From Solea solea (taxonomy: Eukaryota; Chordata; Actinopteri; Pleuronectiformes; Soleidae), in NCBI RefSeq assembly GCF_958295425.1, contig NC_081144.1:4947739-5011738 (forward strand): 64,000 nt of DNA, in the 5' to 3' direction. A program made the translations under genes and the position numbers. The first letter of the stretch is position 1; each line of letters opens with the position of its first letter. This document shows, piece after piece, positions 1 through 11,328 of the stretch. The notes under the pieces were generated by a model that did no database searches, had not been told where the DNA came from, and worked only from the letters and a program-made list of their open reading frames with translations.

Positions 1-1018
1 TGACTGTGACTGGGCTTGACTTGAGCCTTTTGTTATAAACCGGTTTGAGCCGGATAGCCAGGTGATCAGACTTTCCAAAGTGGGGTTGTGGTTCAGCTGA
101 AAAGGCATGTTTGATGTTGCTGTAGCAGTGATCCAGTATTTTGTTTTCCCTGGTGGGAAAGTTCACAAACTGATGCAGTTTGGGCATAGTTTTCCGGAGA
201 TTACAGTGGTTGAAATCTCCCAGGATAATGACAGCAGCATCAGGATATGTGTCTTCATGCCCACTGATCATGTCATGTAGCTCCTTAAGTGCAGCCTCCT
301 CTTTGGCAGAGGGGGGGATATACACGACACTCACAATAATGCATTGCAGTTCTCTGGGCAAATAAAATGGTCTTAGTCTCAAAGTGAGATATTCCACATT
401 TTCAGAGCAGGATCTCGAGATGATCTTACTGTCAGTACACCAGGATTGTTTGACGAGGGCAGCCGTACCTCCTCCGCGAATCTTGCCGCTCTCTGCGGCG
501 CTGCGGTCCTCTCTGAAGACGGTGTAGCCGTCTGGTGTTACTGCCTCATCTGGTGTTTTCTCCCCCAGCCATGTTTCGCAGAAACACAGTATGGAGCAAT
601 CCTGTATGTCCCTCTCGGTGGAGATCCTGGCATGAAGTTCGTCCATTTTATTTGCCAGCGACTGTGCGTTAGCAAATAGTATGATCGGGAGGGTTAGCCT
701 GCCGTTGCTAACCAAGCGCCGCAGCTTCCGGTCCGTTCCTCCCCGTCTGCCGCGCCTCCGCTTCGGCCTTCGGCTTAGCGTCGGGTCCGCGTAGCATGTT
801 AGCTCCGCGTAGCGTGTTAGCTCCGGGTAGGACTCCAGCACGTTCGGGTCGAAAAGTCCGAAATTGCTGCGCTCTCTCAGCTGTAGTAAGATCGCCCGAT
901 TGTAGACACTGTTTGCAGTGTGTGCCTTAACTCGGCATAAAAAAGTGGCAAGTATAAATAAGAAAATAAACAACTGGACTCGGAGAGCTCCGCGACGTCG
1001 CACACTGTGGAGCGCCAT
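1..1018 (-). mobile_element. 5' part of a LINE: open frame with AP-type endonuclease, continues past the window edge
   Basis: Reading the minus strand from the ATG at 1018-1016 gives a frame open for 339 codons, to the window edge, with no stop. Visible motifs in order: a hydrophobic stretch at about residues 15-30 (VQLFIFLFILATFLC), a basic linker (RRPKRRRGRRGG), then an endonuclease/exonuclease/phosphatase-type domain with ANAQSLANKMDEL, CFCETWLGE (catalytic Glu), VVYIPPS, ILGDFNHC (Asp/Asn) and SDHLAI (terminal SDH). This order is that of the target-cutting endonuclease of non-LTR retrotransposons of the L2/CR1/jockey group; I cannot fix the clade. The reverse transcriptase would lie below position 1. 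The start context (AAGATGG) is a good Kozak match. The unbroken frame suggests a young copy. No target-site duplication can be checked because one end is missing. Confidence 0.85.
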
Positions 1019-1488
1019 CTTGTATCAATTATTATAGAATCCAGCTTATTCTGACAGAAAGTATCCACCGCAAACATTATGACCTACAAGTGCTTCCTCT
1101 TTGTACTATCTCACTAACATTCACTCAACAGTAGTTGATTTTATACATTATTTGTGCTTTATGCTACAGTACATCTGCCAAGTTTTTGCAGCTGTGTGAA
1201 AACAGAAAAGCATTATAGCCATGTATAAACATATTAGCATTACTCAGGGAATACTGTATAATACTGTATAATTTAAATGTGTATTTATATGTATATAGTA
1301 CCCTGAAAAGAAACATACTAAAACAGCCATTCTTTGTACTGTATTGTTGCTTTGAATTATACAAGAATGCGATTAATATTGCAGGTGTTTGGTCAGAACA
1401 AATAAAACTAGAAATTTCAGCAGCGAAATTTCGAGCGTCTCTGCTGTTCTTGCTGCCGATGTCGTCGGGTGCAAGACTAGTGCTGGTA
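1019..1488. other. Sequence between the LINE ORF and the satellite
   Basis: Roughly the first 60-100 bases next to the LINE ATG are probably its 5' UTR; they contain an out-of-frame upstream ATG at 1077-1075 on the minus strand. The rest is AT-rich with no recognisable gene. The LINE/flank boundary is not visible. Confidence 0.4.
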
Positions 1489-1886
1489 AAAGTATTTTGG
1501 TGGAAAATTTGACAAAAAAGTCATACTTTAGTATGTCGTCAAAATTTGACCAAAAAGTAGCAGAGTTAAAACCGACTAACCACTACACCACCATGCCACT
1601 CAGGTCTTACAGTAAAATATCGTCGTCCAAAATATGACAAAAAAGTCATTCTTTAGTATGTTGTCCAAAATTTCACAAAAAAGTCATAGTATACTATGTC
1701 GTCCAAAATATGACAAAAAGTCATAGTATAATATGTTGTCCAAAATTTTACAAAAAAGTCATGCTTTAGTGTGTCATCCAAAATTTGACAAAAATGTCAT
1801 AGTATGGTATGTCCTAAAAAATTCGACAAAAAAGTCATACATTAGTATGTCGTCAGAAATAGGACAAAAAAGGTATAGTATAGCAT

Positions 1887-2031
1887 GGGGTAGAGTGGCT
1901 CAGTGGTTAAGACCGGCACCCTCTGCGGTAAGGACATCATGGTCACAAGTTTGATTCCATCCCTGGCTGATTGTACTCAATACCATTGTAAGGTGCTTTG
2001 GATAAAAAGTGTCCGCTAAATGACATGTAAT
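1887..2031 (+). mobile_element. tRNA-derived SINE, copy 1 (inside the satellite)
   Basis: It starts with a tRNA-like head: box-A-like tggctcagtggttaagac (about 1896-1913) and box-B-like ggtcacaagtttgattcc (about 1941-1958). The 3' part has ggtgctttggataaaaagtg and gctaaatgacatgtaa, close to the conserved tail I know from fish SINEs of the HpaI/SINE2 type, shared with L2-group LINEs. The 38-bp units resume soon after it. The insert is about 145 bp, short for a full SINE. Confidence 0.75.
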
Positions 2032-2695
2032 AGTATCTCATTAAAAAATGTTATAATTGTCTTCCAGAAAAGTCATACTTTAGTATGTCGCCCAAAATGT
2101 GACAAAAAGTCATAATGTCCTATGTCGTCCAAATTTGACAAAAATCTCATAGTATATATAGTATGTCGTCCAAAATCTGACAAAAATGTCATAGTTTAGT
2201 ATGTCGTCCAAAATGTGACAGAAATGTCATACTTTGTGTGTTGTCCAAAATTTGACAAAAAGTCATACTTTAGTATGTCGTCCAAAATTTTACAAAAAAG
2301 TCATACTTTAGCATGTCGTCCAAAATTTGACAAAAACGTCATACTATAGTATCTCGTCCAAATTTGACAAAAAAGTCATACTTAAGTATGTCGTCCAAAA
2401 TCTGACAAAAAAGTCATAGTATAGTCTGTCGTCCAAAATTTGACGAAAAAGTCATACTTTAGTGTGTCGTCCAAAATTTGACAAAAATGTCATAGTATAG
2501 TATGTCGTCCAAAATTTGACATAAAAGTCATACTTTAATATGTCGTCCAAAATTTGACAAAAACGTCATACTATAGTATGTCGTCCAAAATAGGACAGAA
2601 AAGTCATACTTTAGTATTTTCGTCTAAAATTTGACAAAAAAAGTCATACTTTAGTATGTCGTCCAAAATATGACAAAAAAGGCACAGAATAACAC

Positions 2696-2849
2696 GGGTT
2701 GGAGTGGCTCAGTGGTTAAGACCGGCACCCTGTGCGGAAAAGACATCATGGTCGCAATGGTCACAAGTTCGATTCCACCCCTGGCTGATTGTACTCAATT
2801 CCATTGCAAGGTGCTTGGATAAAAAGTGACAGCTAAATGATATGTAGTA
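2696..2849 (+). mobile_element. tRNA-derived SINE, copy 2 (inside the satellite)
   Basis: Same structure and orientation as the copy 809 bp upstream, with the same satellite flank on its left side (…gacaaaaaaggyayagwat). It has a small duplication near box B (ggtcgcaatggtcacaag) and a degraded tail (tgcttggataaaaagtgaca). The shared flank indicates that it was copied together with satellite units rather than inserted separately. Confidence 0.72.
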
Positions 2850-4734
2850 GTATGTCCTTAAAAATTTGACAAAAAAGCCATAGTTTCTCATTCAAAAGTG
2901 TCATACTTGTTGTCCTAAATTTGAAAAAAAGTCATAGTATGTCGTCCAAAATTTGACAAAAGTCATAGTATAGTATGTCTTCCAAAATGTGACAAAAAAG
3001 TCATACTCAAGATGTCGTCCAAAATTTCAAAAAAGTCATAGTATAGTATGTCGTCCAAAATTTGACAAAAATGTCATAGTTTAGTATGTCGTCCAAAATG
3101 TAACAAAAATGTCATAGTATAGTATGTCGTCCAAATCCTGACAAAAAAAGTCATAGTAAAGTATGTCATGTAAAATTGACAAAAAAGTCATACTTTAGTG
3201 TGTGGTCCAAAATAGGACAGAAAAGTCATAGTTTAGTATGTTGTCCAAAATGTAAAAAAAATGTCATAGTTTAGTATGTCGTCCAAAATGTGACAAAAAT
3301 GTCATACTTTAGCTTGTCGTCCAAAATTTGAAAAAAAGTCATAGTGTAGTATGTCGTCCAAAATCTGACAAAAAAGTCATAGTATAGTATGTCGTCCAAA
3401 ATGTGACAAAAAGTCATACTTTAATATGTCGTCCAAAATTTGACAAAAACGTCATACTATAGTATGTCGTCCAAAATCTGACAAAAAAGTCATAGTATAG
3501 TATGTCGTCCAAAATTCGACAAAAAAGTCATACTTTAATATGTTGTCCAAAATTTGACGAAAAAGTCATACTTTAGTGTGTCGTCCAAAATGTGACAAAA
3601 ATGTCATAGTATAGTATGTCGTCCAAAATTTGACAAAAAAGTCATAGTTTAGTATGTCGTCTAAAATGTGACAAAAATGTCATTGTTTAGTATGTCGTCC
3701 AAAATGTGACAAAAATGGCAGAGTTTAGAATGTCGTCCAAAATGTGACAAAAAGTCATAGTATAGTATGTCGTCAAAACTGTGACAAAAATGTCATAGTT
3801 TAGTATGTCGTCCAAAATTTGAAAAAAAGTCATAGTATAGTATCTCGTCCAAAATCTGACAAAAAAGTCATAGTATAGTATGTCGTCCAAAATGTGACAA
3901 AAATGTCATACTTTAGCTTGTCGTCCAAAATTTGAAAAAATGTCATAGTGTAGTATGTCGTCCAAAATGTGACAAAAAGTCATACTTTAATATGTCGTCC
4001 AAAATATGACAAAAACGTCATACTTTAGTATGGCGTCCAAAATCTGACAAAAAAGTCATAGTATAGTATGTCGTCCAAAATTCGACAAAAAAGTCATACT
4101 TTAATATGTTGTCCAAAATTTGACGAAAAAGTCATACTTTAGTGTGTCGTCCAAAATGTGACAAAAATGTCATAGTATAGTATGTCGTCCAAAATTTGAC
4201 AAAAAAGTCATAGTTTAGTATGTCGTCTAAAATGTGACAAAAATGTCATTGTTTAGTATGTCGTCCAAAATGTGACAAAAATGGCAGAGTTTAGTATGTC
4301 GTCCAAAATGTGACAAAAAGTCATAGTATAGTATGTCGTCAAAACTGTGACAAAAATGTCATAGTTTAGTATGTCGTCCAAATTCTGACAAAAAAGTCAT
4401 ACTTTAATATGTCGTCCAAAATCTGACAAAAAAGTCATAGTATAGTATGTAGTCCAAAATTTGACAATAACGTCATAGTTTAATATGTCGTCCAAAATGT
4501 GACAAAAATGTCATAGTATAGTATGTCGTCCAAAATTTGACAAAAAAGTCATAGTGAAGTATGTCGTCCAAAATATGACAAAAAAGTCATAGTATAGTAT
4601 GTTGGTAAAAATGTGACAAAAAAGTCATAGTTTAGTATGTCGTCCAAAATAGGACAAAAAAGTCATAGTATAGTATGTCGTCCAAAATAGGACAGAAAAG
4701 TCATAGTATAGTATGTCGTCCAAAATAGGACAAA

Positions 4735-5450
4735 AAAGTCATAGTATAGTATGTCGTCCAAAATAGGACAGAAAAGTCATAGTATAGTATGTCGTCCAAA
4801 ATTTGACAAAAAAGTCATAGTGAAGTATGTCGTCCAAAATATGACAAAAAAGTCATAGTATAGTATGTCGTCCGAAATAGGACAGAAAAGTCATAGTATA
4901 GTATGTCGTCCAAAATTTGACAAAAAAGTCATAGTATAGTATGTCGGTAAAAATGTGACAAAAAAGTCATAGTATAGTATGCCGTCCAAAATTTGACAAA
5001 AAGTCAAAGTATAGTATGTCGTCCAAAATAGGACAAAAAAGTCATAGTATAGTATGTCGTTCAAAGTTTGACAAAAATGTCATAGTTATAGTATGTCGTC
5101 CAAAATTTGTCAAAAAAGTCATAGTATAGTATGTCGTCCAAAATTTAACAAAAATGTCATACTTTAGTATGTCGTCCAAAATAGGACAGAAAAGTCATAG
5201 TATAGTATGTCGTCCAAAATTTGACAAAAAAGTCATAGTATAGTATGTCATCTAAAATTTGACAAAAAAGTCATACTTTAGTGTGTGGTCCAAAATAGGA
5301 CAGAAAAGTCATAGTTAAGTATGTCGTCCAAAATGTGACAAAAATGTCATACTTTAGCTTGTCGTCCAAAATTTGAAAAAAAGTCATAGTGTAGTATGTC
5401 GTCCAAAATCTGACAAAAAGTCATACTTTAATATGTTGTCCAAAATTTGA
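4735..5450. repeat. Satellite block, copy 1 of a ~716-bp duplication
   Basis: This stretch appears essentially unchanged 1170 bp further on, at 5905-6620, including rare variants such as tccgaaatagg (4871/6041), gccgtccaaaatttg (4981/6151) and tcgttcaaagtttg (5058/6228). The two copies diverge on both sides of these limits. Confidence 0.85.
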
Positions 5451-5904
5451 CGAAAAAGTCATACTTTAGTGTGTCGTCCAAAATGTGACAAAAATGTCAT
5501 AGTATAGTATGTCGTCCAAAATTTGACAAAAAAGTCATAGTTTAGTATGTCGTCTAAAATGTGACAAAAATGTCATTGTTTAGTATGTCGTCCAAAATGT
5601 GACAAAAATGGCAGAGTTTAGAATGTCTTCCAAAATGTGACAAAAAGTCATAGTATAGTATGTCGTCAAAACTGTGACAAAAATGTCATAGTTTAGTATG
5701 TCGTCCAAAATTTGAAAAAAAGTCATAGTATAGTATCTCGTCCAAAATCTGACAAAAAAGTCATAGTATAGTATGTCGTCCAAAATGTGACAAAAATGTC
5801 ATACTTTAGCTTGTCGTCCAAAATATGACAAAAACGTCATACTTTAGTATGGCGTCCAAAATCTGACAAGTCATACTTTAATATGTTGTCCAAAATTTGA
5901 CGAA

Positions 5905-6620
5905 AAAGTCATAGTATAGTATGTCGTCCAAAATAGGACAGAAAAGTCATAGTATAGTATGTCGTCCAAAATTTGACAAAAAAGTCATAGTGAAGTATGT
6001 CGTCCAAAATATGACAAAAAAGTCATAGTATAGTATGTCGTCCGAAATAGGACAGAAAAGTCATAGTATAGTATGTCGTCCAAAATTTGACAAAAAAGTC
6101 ATAGTATAGTATGTCGGTAAAAATGTGACAAAAAAGTCATAGTATAGTATGCCGTCCAAAATTTGACAAAAAGTCAAAGTATAGTATGTCGTCCAAAATA
6201 GGACAAAAAAGTCATAGTATAGTATGTCGTTCAAAGTTTGACAAAAATGTCATAGTTATAGTATGTCGTCCAAAATTTGTCAAAAAAGTCATAGTATAGT
6301 ATGTCGTCCAAAATTTAACAAAAATGTCATACTTTAGTATGTCGTCCAAAATAGGACAGAAAAGTCATAGTATAGTATGTCGTCCAAAATTTGACAAAAA
6401 AGTCATAGTATAGTATGTCATCTAAAATTTGACAAAAAAGTCATACTTTAGTGTGTGGTCCAAAATAGGACAGAAAAGTCATAGTTAAGTATGTCGTCCA
6501 AAATGTGACAAAAATGTCATACTTTAGCTTGTCGTCCAAAATTTGAAAAAAAGTCATAGTGTAGTATGTCGTCCAAAATCTGACAAAAAGTCATACTTTA
6601 ATATGTTGTCCAAAATTTGA
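5905..6620. repeat. Satellite block, copy 2 of the ~716-bp duplication
   Basis: Matches 4735-5450 at a constant offset of 1170 bp without a visible indel. It adjoins a further block (5423-5823) that copies 3530-3930 at an offset of 1893 bp with very few mismatches. Confidence 0.85.
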
Positions 6621-8639
6621 CAAAAACATCATACTATAGTATGTCGTCCAAAATCTGACAAAAAAGTCATAGTATAGTATGTCGTCCAAAATTCGACAAA
6701 AAAGTCATACTTTAATATGTTGTCCAAAATCTGACAAAAAAGTCATAGTATAGTATGTCGTCCAAAATTCGACAAAAAGGTCATACTTTAATATGTTGTC
6801 CAAAATTTGACGAAAAAGTCATACTTTAGTGTGTCGTCCAAAATGTGACAAAAATGTCATAGTATAGTATGTCGTCCAAAATTTGACAAAAAAGTCATAG
6901 TTTAGTTTGTCGTCTAAAATGTGACAAAAATGTCATTGTTTAGTATGTCGTCCAAAATGTGACAAAAATGGCAGAGTTTAGTATGTCGTCCAAAATGTGA
7001 CAAAAATGTCATAGTATAGTATGTCGTCCATATCCTGACAAAAAAAGTCAGAGTAAAGTATGTCATCTAAAATTTGACAAAAAAGTCATACTTTAGTGTG
7101 TGGTCCAAAATAGGACAGAAAAGTCATAGTTTAGTATGTTGTCCAAAATGTGACAAAAATGTCATAGTTTAGTATTTCGTCCAAAATTTGTCAAAAAAGT
7201 CATAGTTTAGTATGTCGTCCAAATATTGCCAAAAATGTCATAGTTTAGTATGTTGTCCAAAATTTGCCAAAAAAATCATAGTGTAGTATGTCGTCCAAAA
7301 CTTGACTAAAAAGTCATAGTGTAGTAAGTCGTCCAAAATTTGACAAAAATATCATACTTTAGTATGTCGTCCAAAATTTGAAAAAAATGTCATAGTATAG
7401 TATGTCGTCCAAAATTTGACAAAAAAGTCATAGTTATGTATATCGTCCAAAATTTGACAAAAATGTCATAGTATAGTATGTCGTCCAAAATTTGAAAAAA
7501 AGTCATAGTGTAGTTTGTCGTCCAAAATGTGACAAAAAAGTCATACTTTAGTATGTCGTCCAAAATCTGACAAAAAAGTCATAGTATAGTATGTCGTCCA
7601 AAATTTGACAAAAAAGTCATAGTTTAGTATGTCGTCTAAAATGTGACAAAAATGTCATAGTATAGTATGTTGTCCAAATCCTGACAAAAAAAGTCATAGT
7701 AAAGTATGTCATCTAAAATTTGACAAAAAAGTCATACTTTAGTGTGTGGTCCAAAATAGGACAGAAAAGTCATAGTTAAGTATGTCGTCCAAAATGTGAC
7801 AAAAATGTCATACTTTAGCTTGTCGTCCAAAATTTGAAAAAAAGTCATAGTGTAGTATGTCGTCCAAAATCTGACAAAAAGTCATACTTTAATATGTTGT
7901 CCAAAATTTGACGAAAAAGTCATACTTTAGTGTGTCGTCCAAAATGTGACAAAAATGTCATACTTTAATATGTCGTCCAAAATTTGAAAAAAAAACGTCA
8001 TACTATAGTATGTCGTCCAAAATATGACAAAAATGTCATAGTTTAGTATGTCATCTAAAATTTGACAAAAAAGTCATACTTTAGTGTGTGGTCCAAAATA
8101 GGACAGAAAAGTCATAGTTAAGTATGTCGTCCAAAATGTGACAAAAAGTCATACTTTAATATGTCGTCCAAAATTTGACAAAAACGTCATACTAAAGTAT
8201 GTCGTCCAAAATCTGACAAAAAAGTCATAGTGTAGTATGTCGTCCAAAATTCGACAAAAAAGTCATACTTTAATATGTTGTCCAAAATTTGACGAAAAAG
8301 TCATACTTTAGTGTGTCGTCCAAAATGTGACAAAAATGTCATAGTATAGTATGTCGTCCAAAATTTGACAGAAAAAGTCATAGTTTAGTATGTCGTCTAA
8401 AATGTGACAAAAATGTCATTGTTTAGTATGTCGTCCAAAATGTGACAAAAATGGCAGAGTTGAGTATGTCGTCCAAAATGTGACAAAAAGTCATAGTATA
8501 GTATGTCGTCAAAACTGTGACAAAAATGTCATAGTTTAGTATGTCGTCCAAATTCTGACAAAAAAGTCATACTTTAATATGTCGTCCAAAATCTGACAAA
8601 AAAGTCATAGTATAGTATGTAGTCCAAAATTTGACAATA

Positions 8640-9543
8640 ACGTCATACTTTAATATGTCGTCCAAAATCTGACAAAAAAGTCATAGTATAGTATGTCGTC
8701 CAAAATTCGACAAAAAAGTCATACTTTAATATGTCGTCCAAAATTTGAAAAAAAAACGTCATACTATAGTATGTCGTCCAAAATATGACAAAAATGTCAT
8801 AGTTTAGTACGTAGTCCAAAATGTGACAAAAATGTCATAGTATAGTATGTCGTCCAAAATTTGACAAAAAAGTCATAGTGAAGTATGTCGTCCAAAATAT
8901 GACAAAAAAGTCATAGTATAGTATTTTGGTAAAAATGTGACAAAAAAGTCATAGTTTAGTATGTCGTCCAAAATAGGACAAAAAAGTCATAGTATAGTAT
9001 GTCGTCCAAAATAGGACAGAAAAGTCATAGTATAGTATGTCGTCCAAAATTTGACAAAAAAGTCATAGTGAAGTATGTCGTCCAAAATATGACAAAAAAG
9101 TCATAGTATAGTATGTCGTCCAAAATAGGACAGAAAAGTCATAGTATAGTATGTCGTCCAAAATTTGACAAAAAAGTCATAGTATAGTATGTCGGTAAAA
9201 ATGTGACAAAAAAGTCATAGTATAGTATGTCGTCCAAAATTTGACAAAAAAGTCAAAGTATAGTATGTCGTCCAAAATAGGACAAAAAAGTCATAGTATA
9301 GTATGTCGTTCAAAGTTTGACAAAAATGTCATAGTTATAGTATGTCGTCCAAAATTTGTCAAAAAAGTCATAGTATAGTATGTCGTCCAAAATTTGACAA
9401 AAATGTCATACTTTAGTATGTCGTCCAAAATAGGACAGAAAAGTCATAGTATAGTATGTCGTCCAAAATTTGACAAAAAAGTCATAGTATAGTATGTCGT
9501 CCAAAATTTGACAAAAATGTCATACTTTAGTATGTCGTCCAAA
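8640..9543. repeat. Satellite block, copy 1 of a ~0.9-kb duplication
   Basis: Recurs at about 10425-11328 with a constant offset of 1785 bp (about 47 units). Shared rare variants include agtacgtagtcc (8806/10591) and agtattttggtaaaaatg (8921/10706). Confidence 0.8.
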
Positions 9544-10424
9544 ATATGACAAAAAAGTCATAGTTATGTATGTCGTCCAAAATTTGACAAAAATGTCATA
9601 GTATAGTATGTCGTCCAAAATTTGAAAAAAAGTCATAGTGTAGTTTGTCGTCCAAAATGTGACAAAAAAGTCATACTTTAGTATGTCGTCCAAAATCTGA
9701 CAAAAAAGTCATAGTATAGTATGTCGTCCAAAATTTGACAAAAAAGTCATAGTTTAGTATGTCGTCTAAAATGTGACAAAAATGTCATAGTATAGTATGT
9801 TGTCCAAATCCTGACAAAAAAAGTCATAGTAAAGTATGTCATCTAAAATTTGACAAAAAAGTCATACTTTAGTGTGTGGTCCAAAATAGGACAGAAAAGT
9901 CATAGTTAAGTATGTCGTCCAAAATGTGACAAAAATGTCATACTTTAGTTTGTCGTCCAAAATTTGAAAAAAAGTCATAGTGTAGTATGTCGTCCAAAAT
10001 CTGACAAAAAAGTCATAGTATAGTATGTCGTCCAAAATGTGACAAAAAGTCATACTTTAATATGTCGTCCAAAATTTGACAAAAACGTCATACTATAGTA
10101 TGTCGTCCAAAATCTGACAAAAAGTCATAGTGTAGTATGTCGTCCAAAATTCGACAAAAAAGTCATACTTTAATATGTTGTCCAAAATTTGACGAAAAAG
10201 TCATACTTTAGTGTGTCGTCCAAAATGTGACAAAAATGTCATAGTATAGTATGTCGTCCAAAATTTGACAGAAAAAGTCATAGTTTAGTATGTCGTCAAA
10301 ACTGTGACAAAAATGTCATAGTTTAGTATGTCGTCCAAATTCTGACAATAAAGTCATACTTTAATATGTCGTCCAAAATCTGACAAAAAAGTCATAGTAT
10401 AGTATGTAGTCCAAAATTTGACAA

Positions 10425-11328
10425 TAACGTCATACTTTAATATGTCGTCCAAAATCTGACAAAAAAGTCATAGTATAGTATGTCGTCCAAAATTCGACAA
10501 AAAAGTCATACTTTAATATGTCGTCCAAAATTTGACAAAAACGTCATACTATAGTATGTCGTCCAAAATATGACAAAAATGTCATAGTTTAGTACGTAGT
10601 CCAAAATGTGACAAAAATGTCATAGTATAGTATGTCGTCCAAAATTTGACAAAAAAGTCATAGTGAAGTATGTCGTCCAAAATATGACAAAAAAGTCATA
10701 GTATAGTATTTTGGTAAAAATGTGACAAAAAAGTCATAGTTTAGTATGTCGTCCAAAATAGGACAAAAAAGTCATAGTATAGTATGTCGTCCAAAATAGG
10801 ACAGAAAAGTCATAGTATAGTATGTCGTCCAAAATTTGACAAAAAAGTCATAGTGAAGTATGTCGTCCAAAATATGACAAAAAAGTCATAGTATAGTATG
10901 TTGTCCAAAATAGGACAGAAAAGTCATAGTATAGTATGTCGTCCAAAATTTGACAAAAAAGTCATAGTATAGTATGTCGGTAAAAATGTGACAAAAAAGT
11001 CATAGTATAGTATGTCGTCCAAAATTTGACAAAAAAGTCAAAGTATAGTATGTCGTCCAAAATAGGACAAAAAAGTCATAGTATAGTATGTCGTTCAAAG
11101 TTTGACAAAAATGTCATAGTTATAGTATGTCGTCCAAAATTTGTCAAAAAAGTCATAGTATAGTATGTCGTCCAAAATTTGACAAAAATGTCATACTTTA
11201 GTATGTCGTCCAAAATAGGACAGAAAAGTCATAGTATAGTATGTCGTCCAAAATTTGACAAAAAAGTCATAGTATAGTATGTCGTCCAAAATTTGACAAA
11301 AATGTCATACTTTAGTATGTCGTCCAAA
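10425..11328. repeat. Satellite block, copy 2 of the ~0.9-kb duplication
   Basis: Counterpart of 8640-9543. The two diverge after about 9543/11328, where one continues with aaaatatgac and the other with aaaataggac. Confidence 0.8.

Noticed and set aside
1893..1960. tRNA gene
   Set aside because: A- and B-box-like words are present, but the sequence continues into a SINE tail and the same structure is repeated at 2702, so it is a tRNA-derived SINE rather than a tRNA gene.
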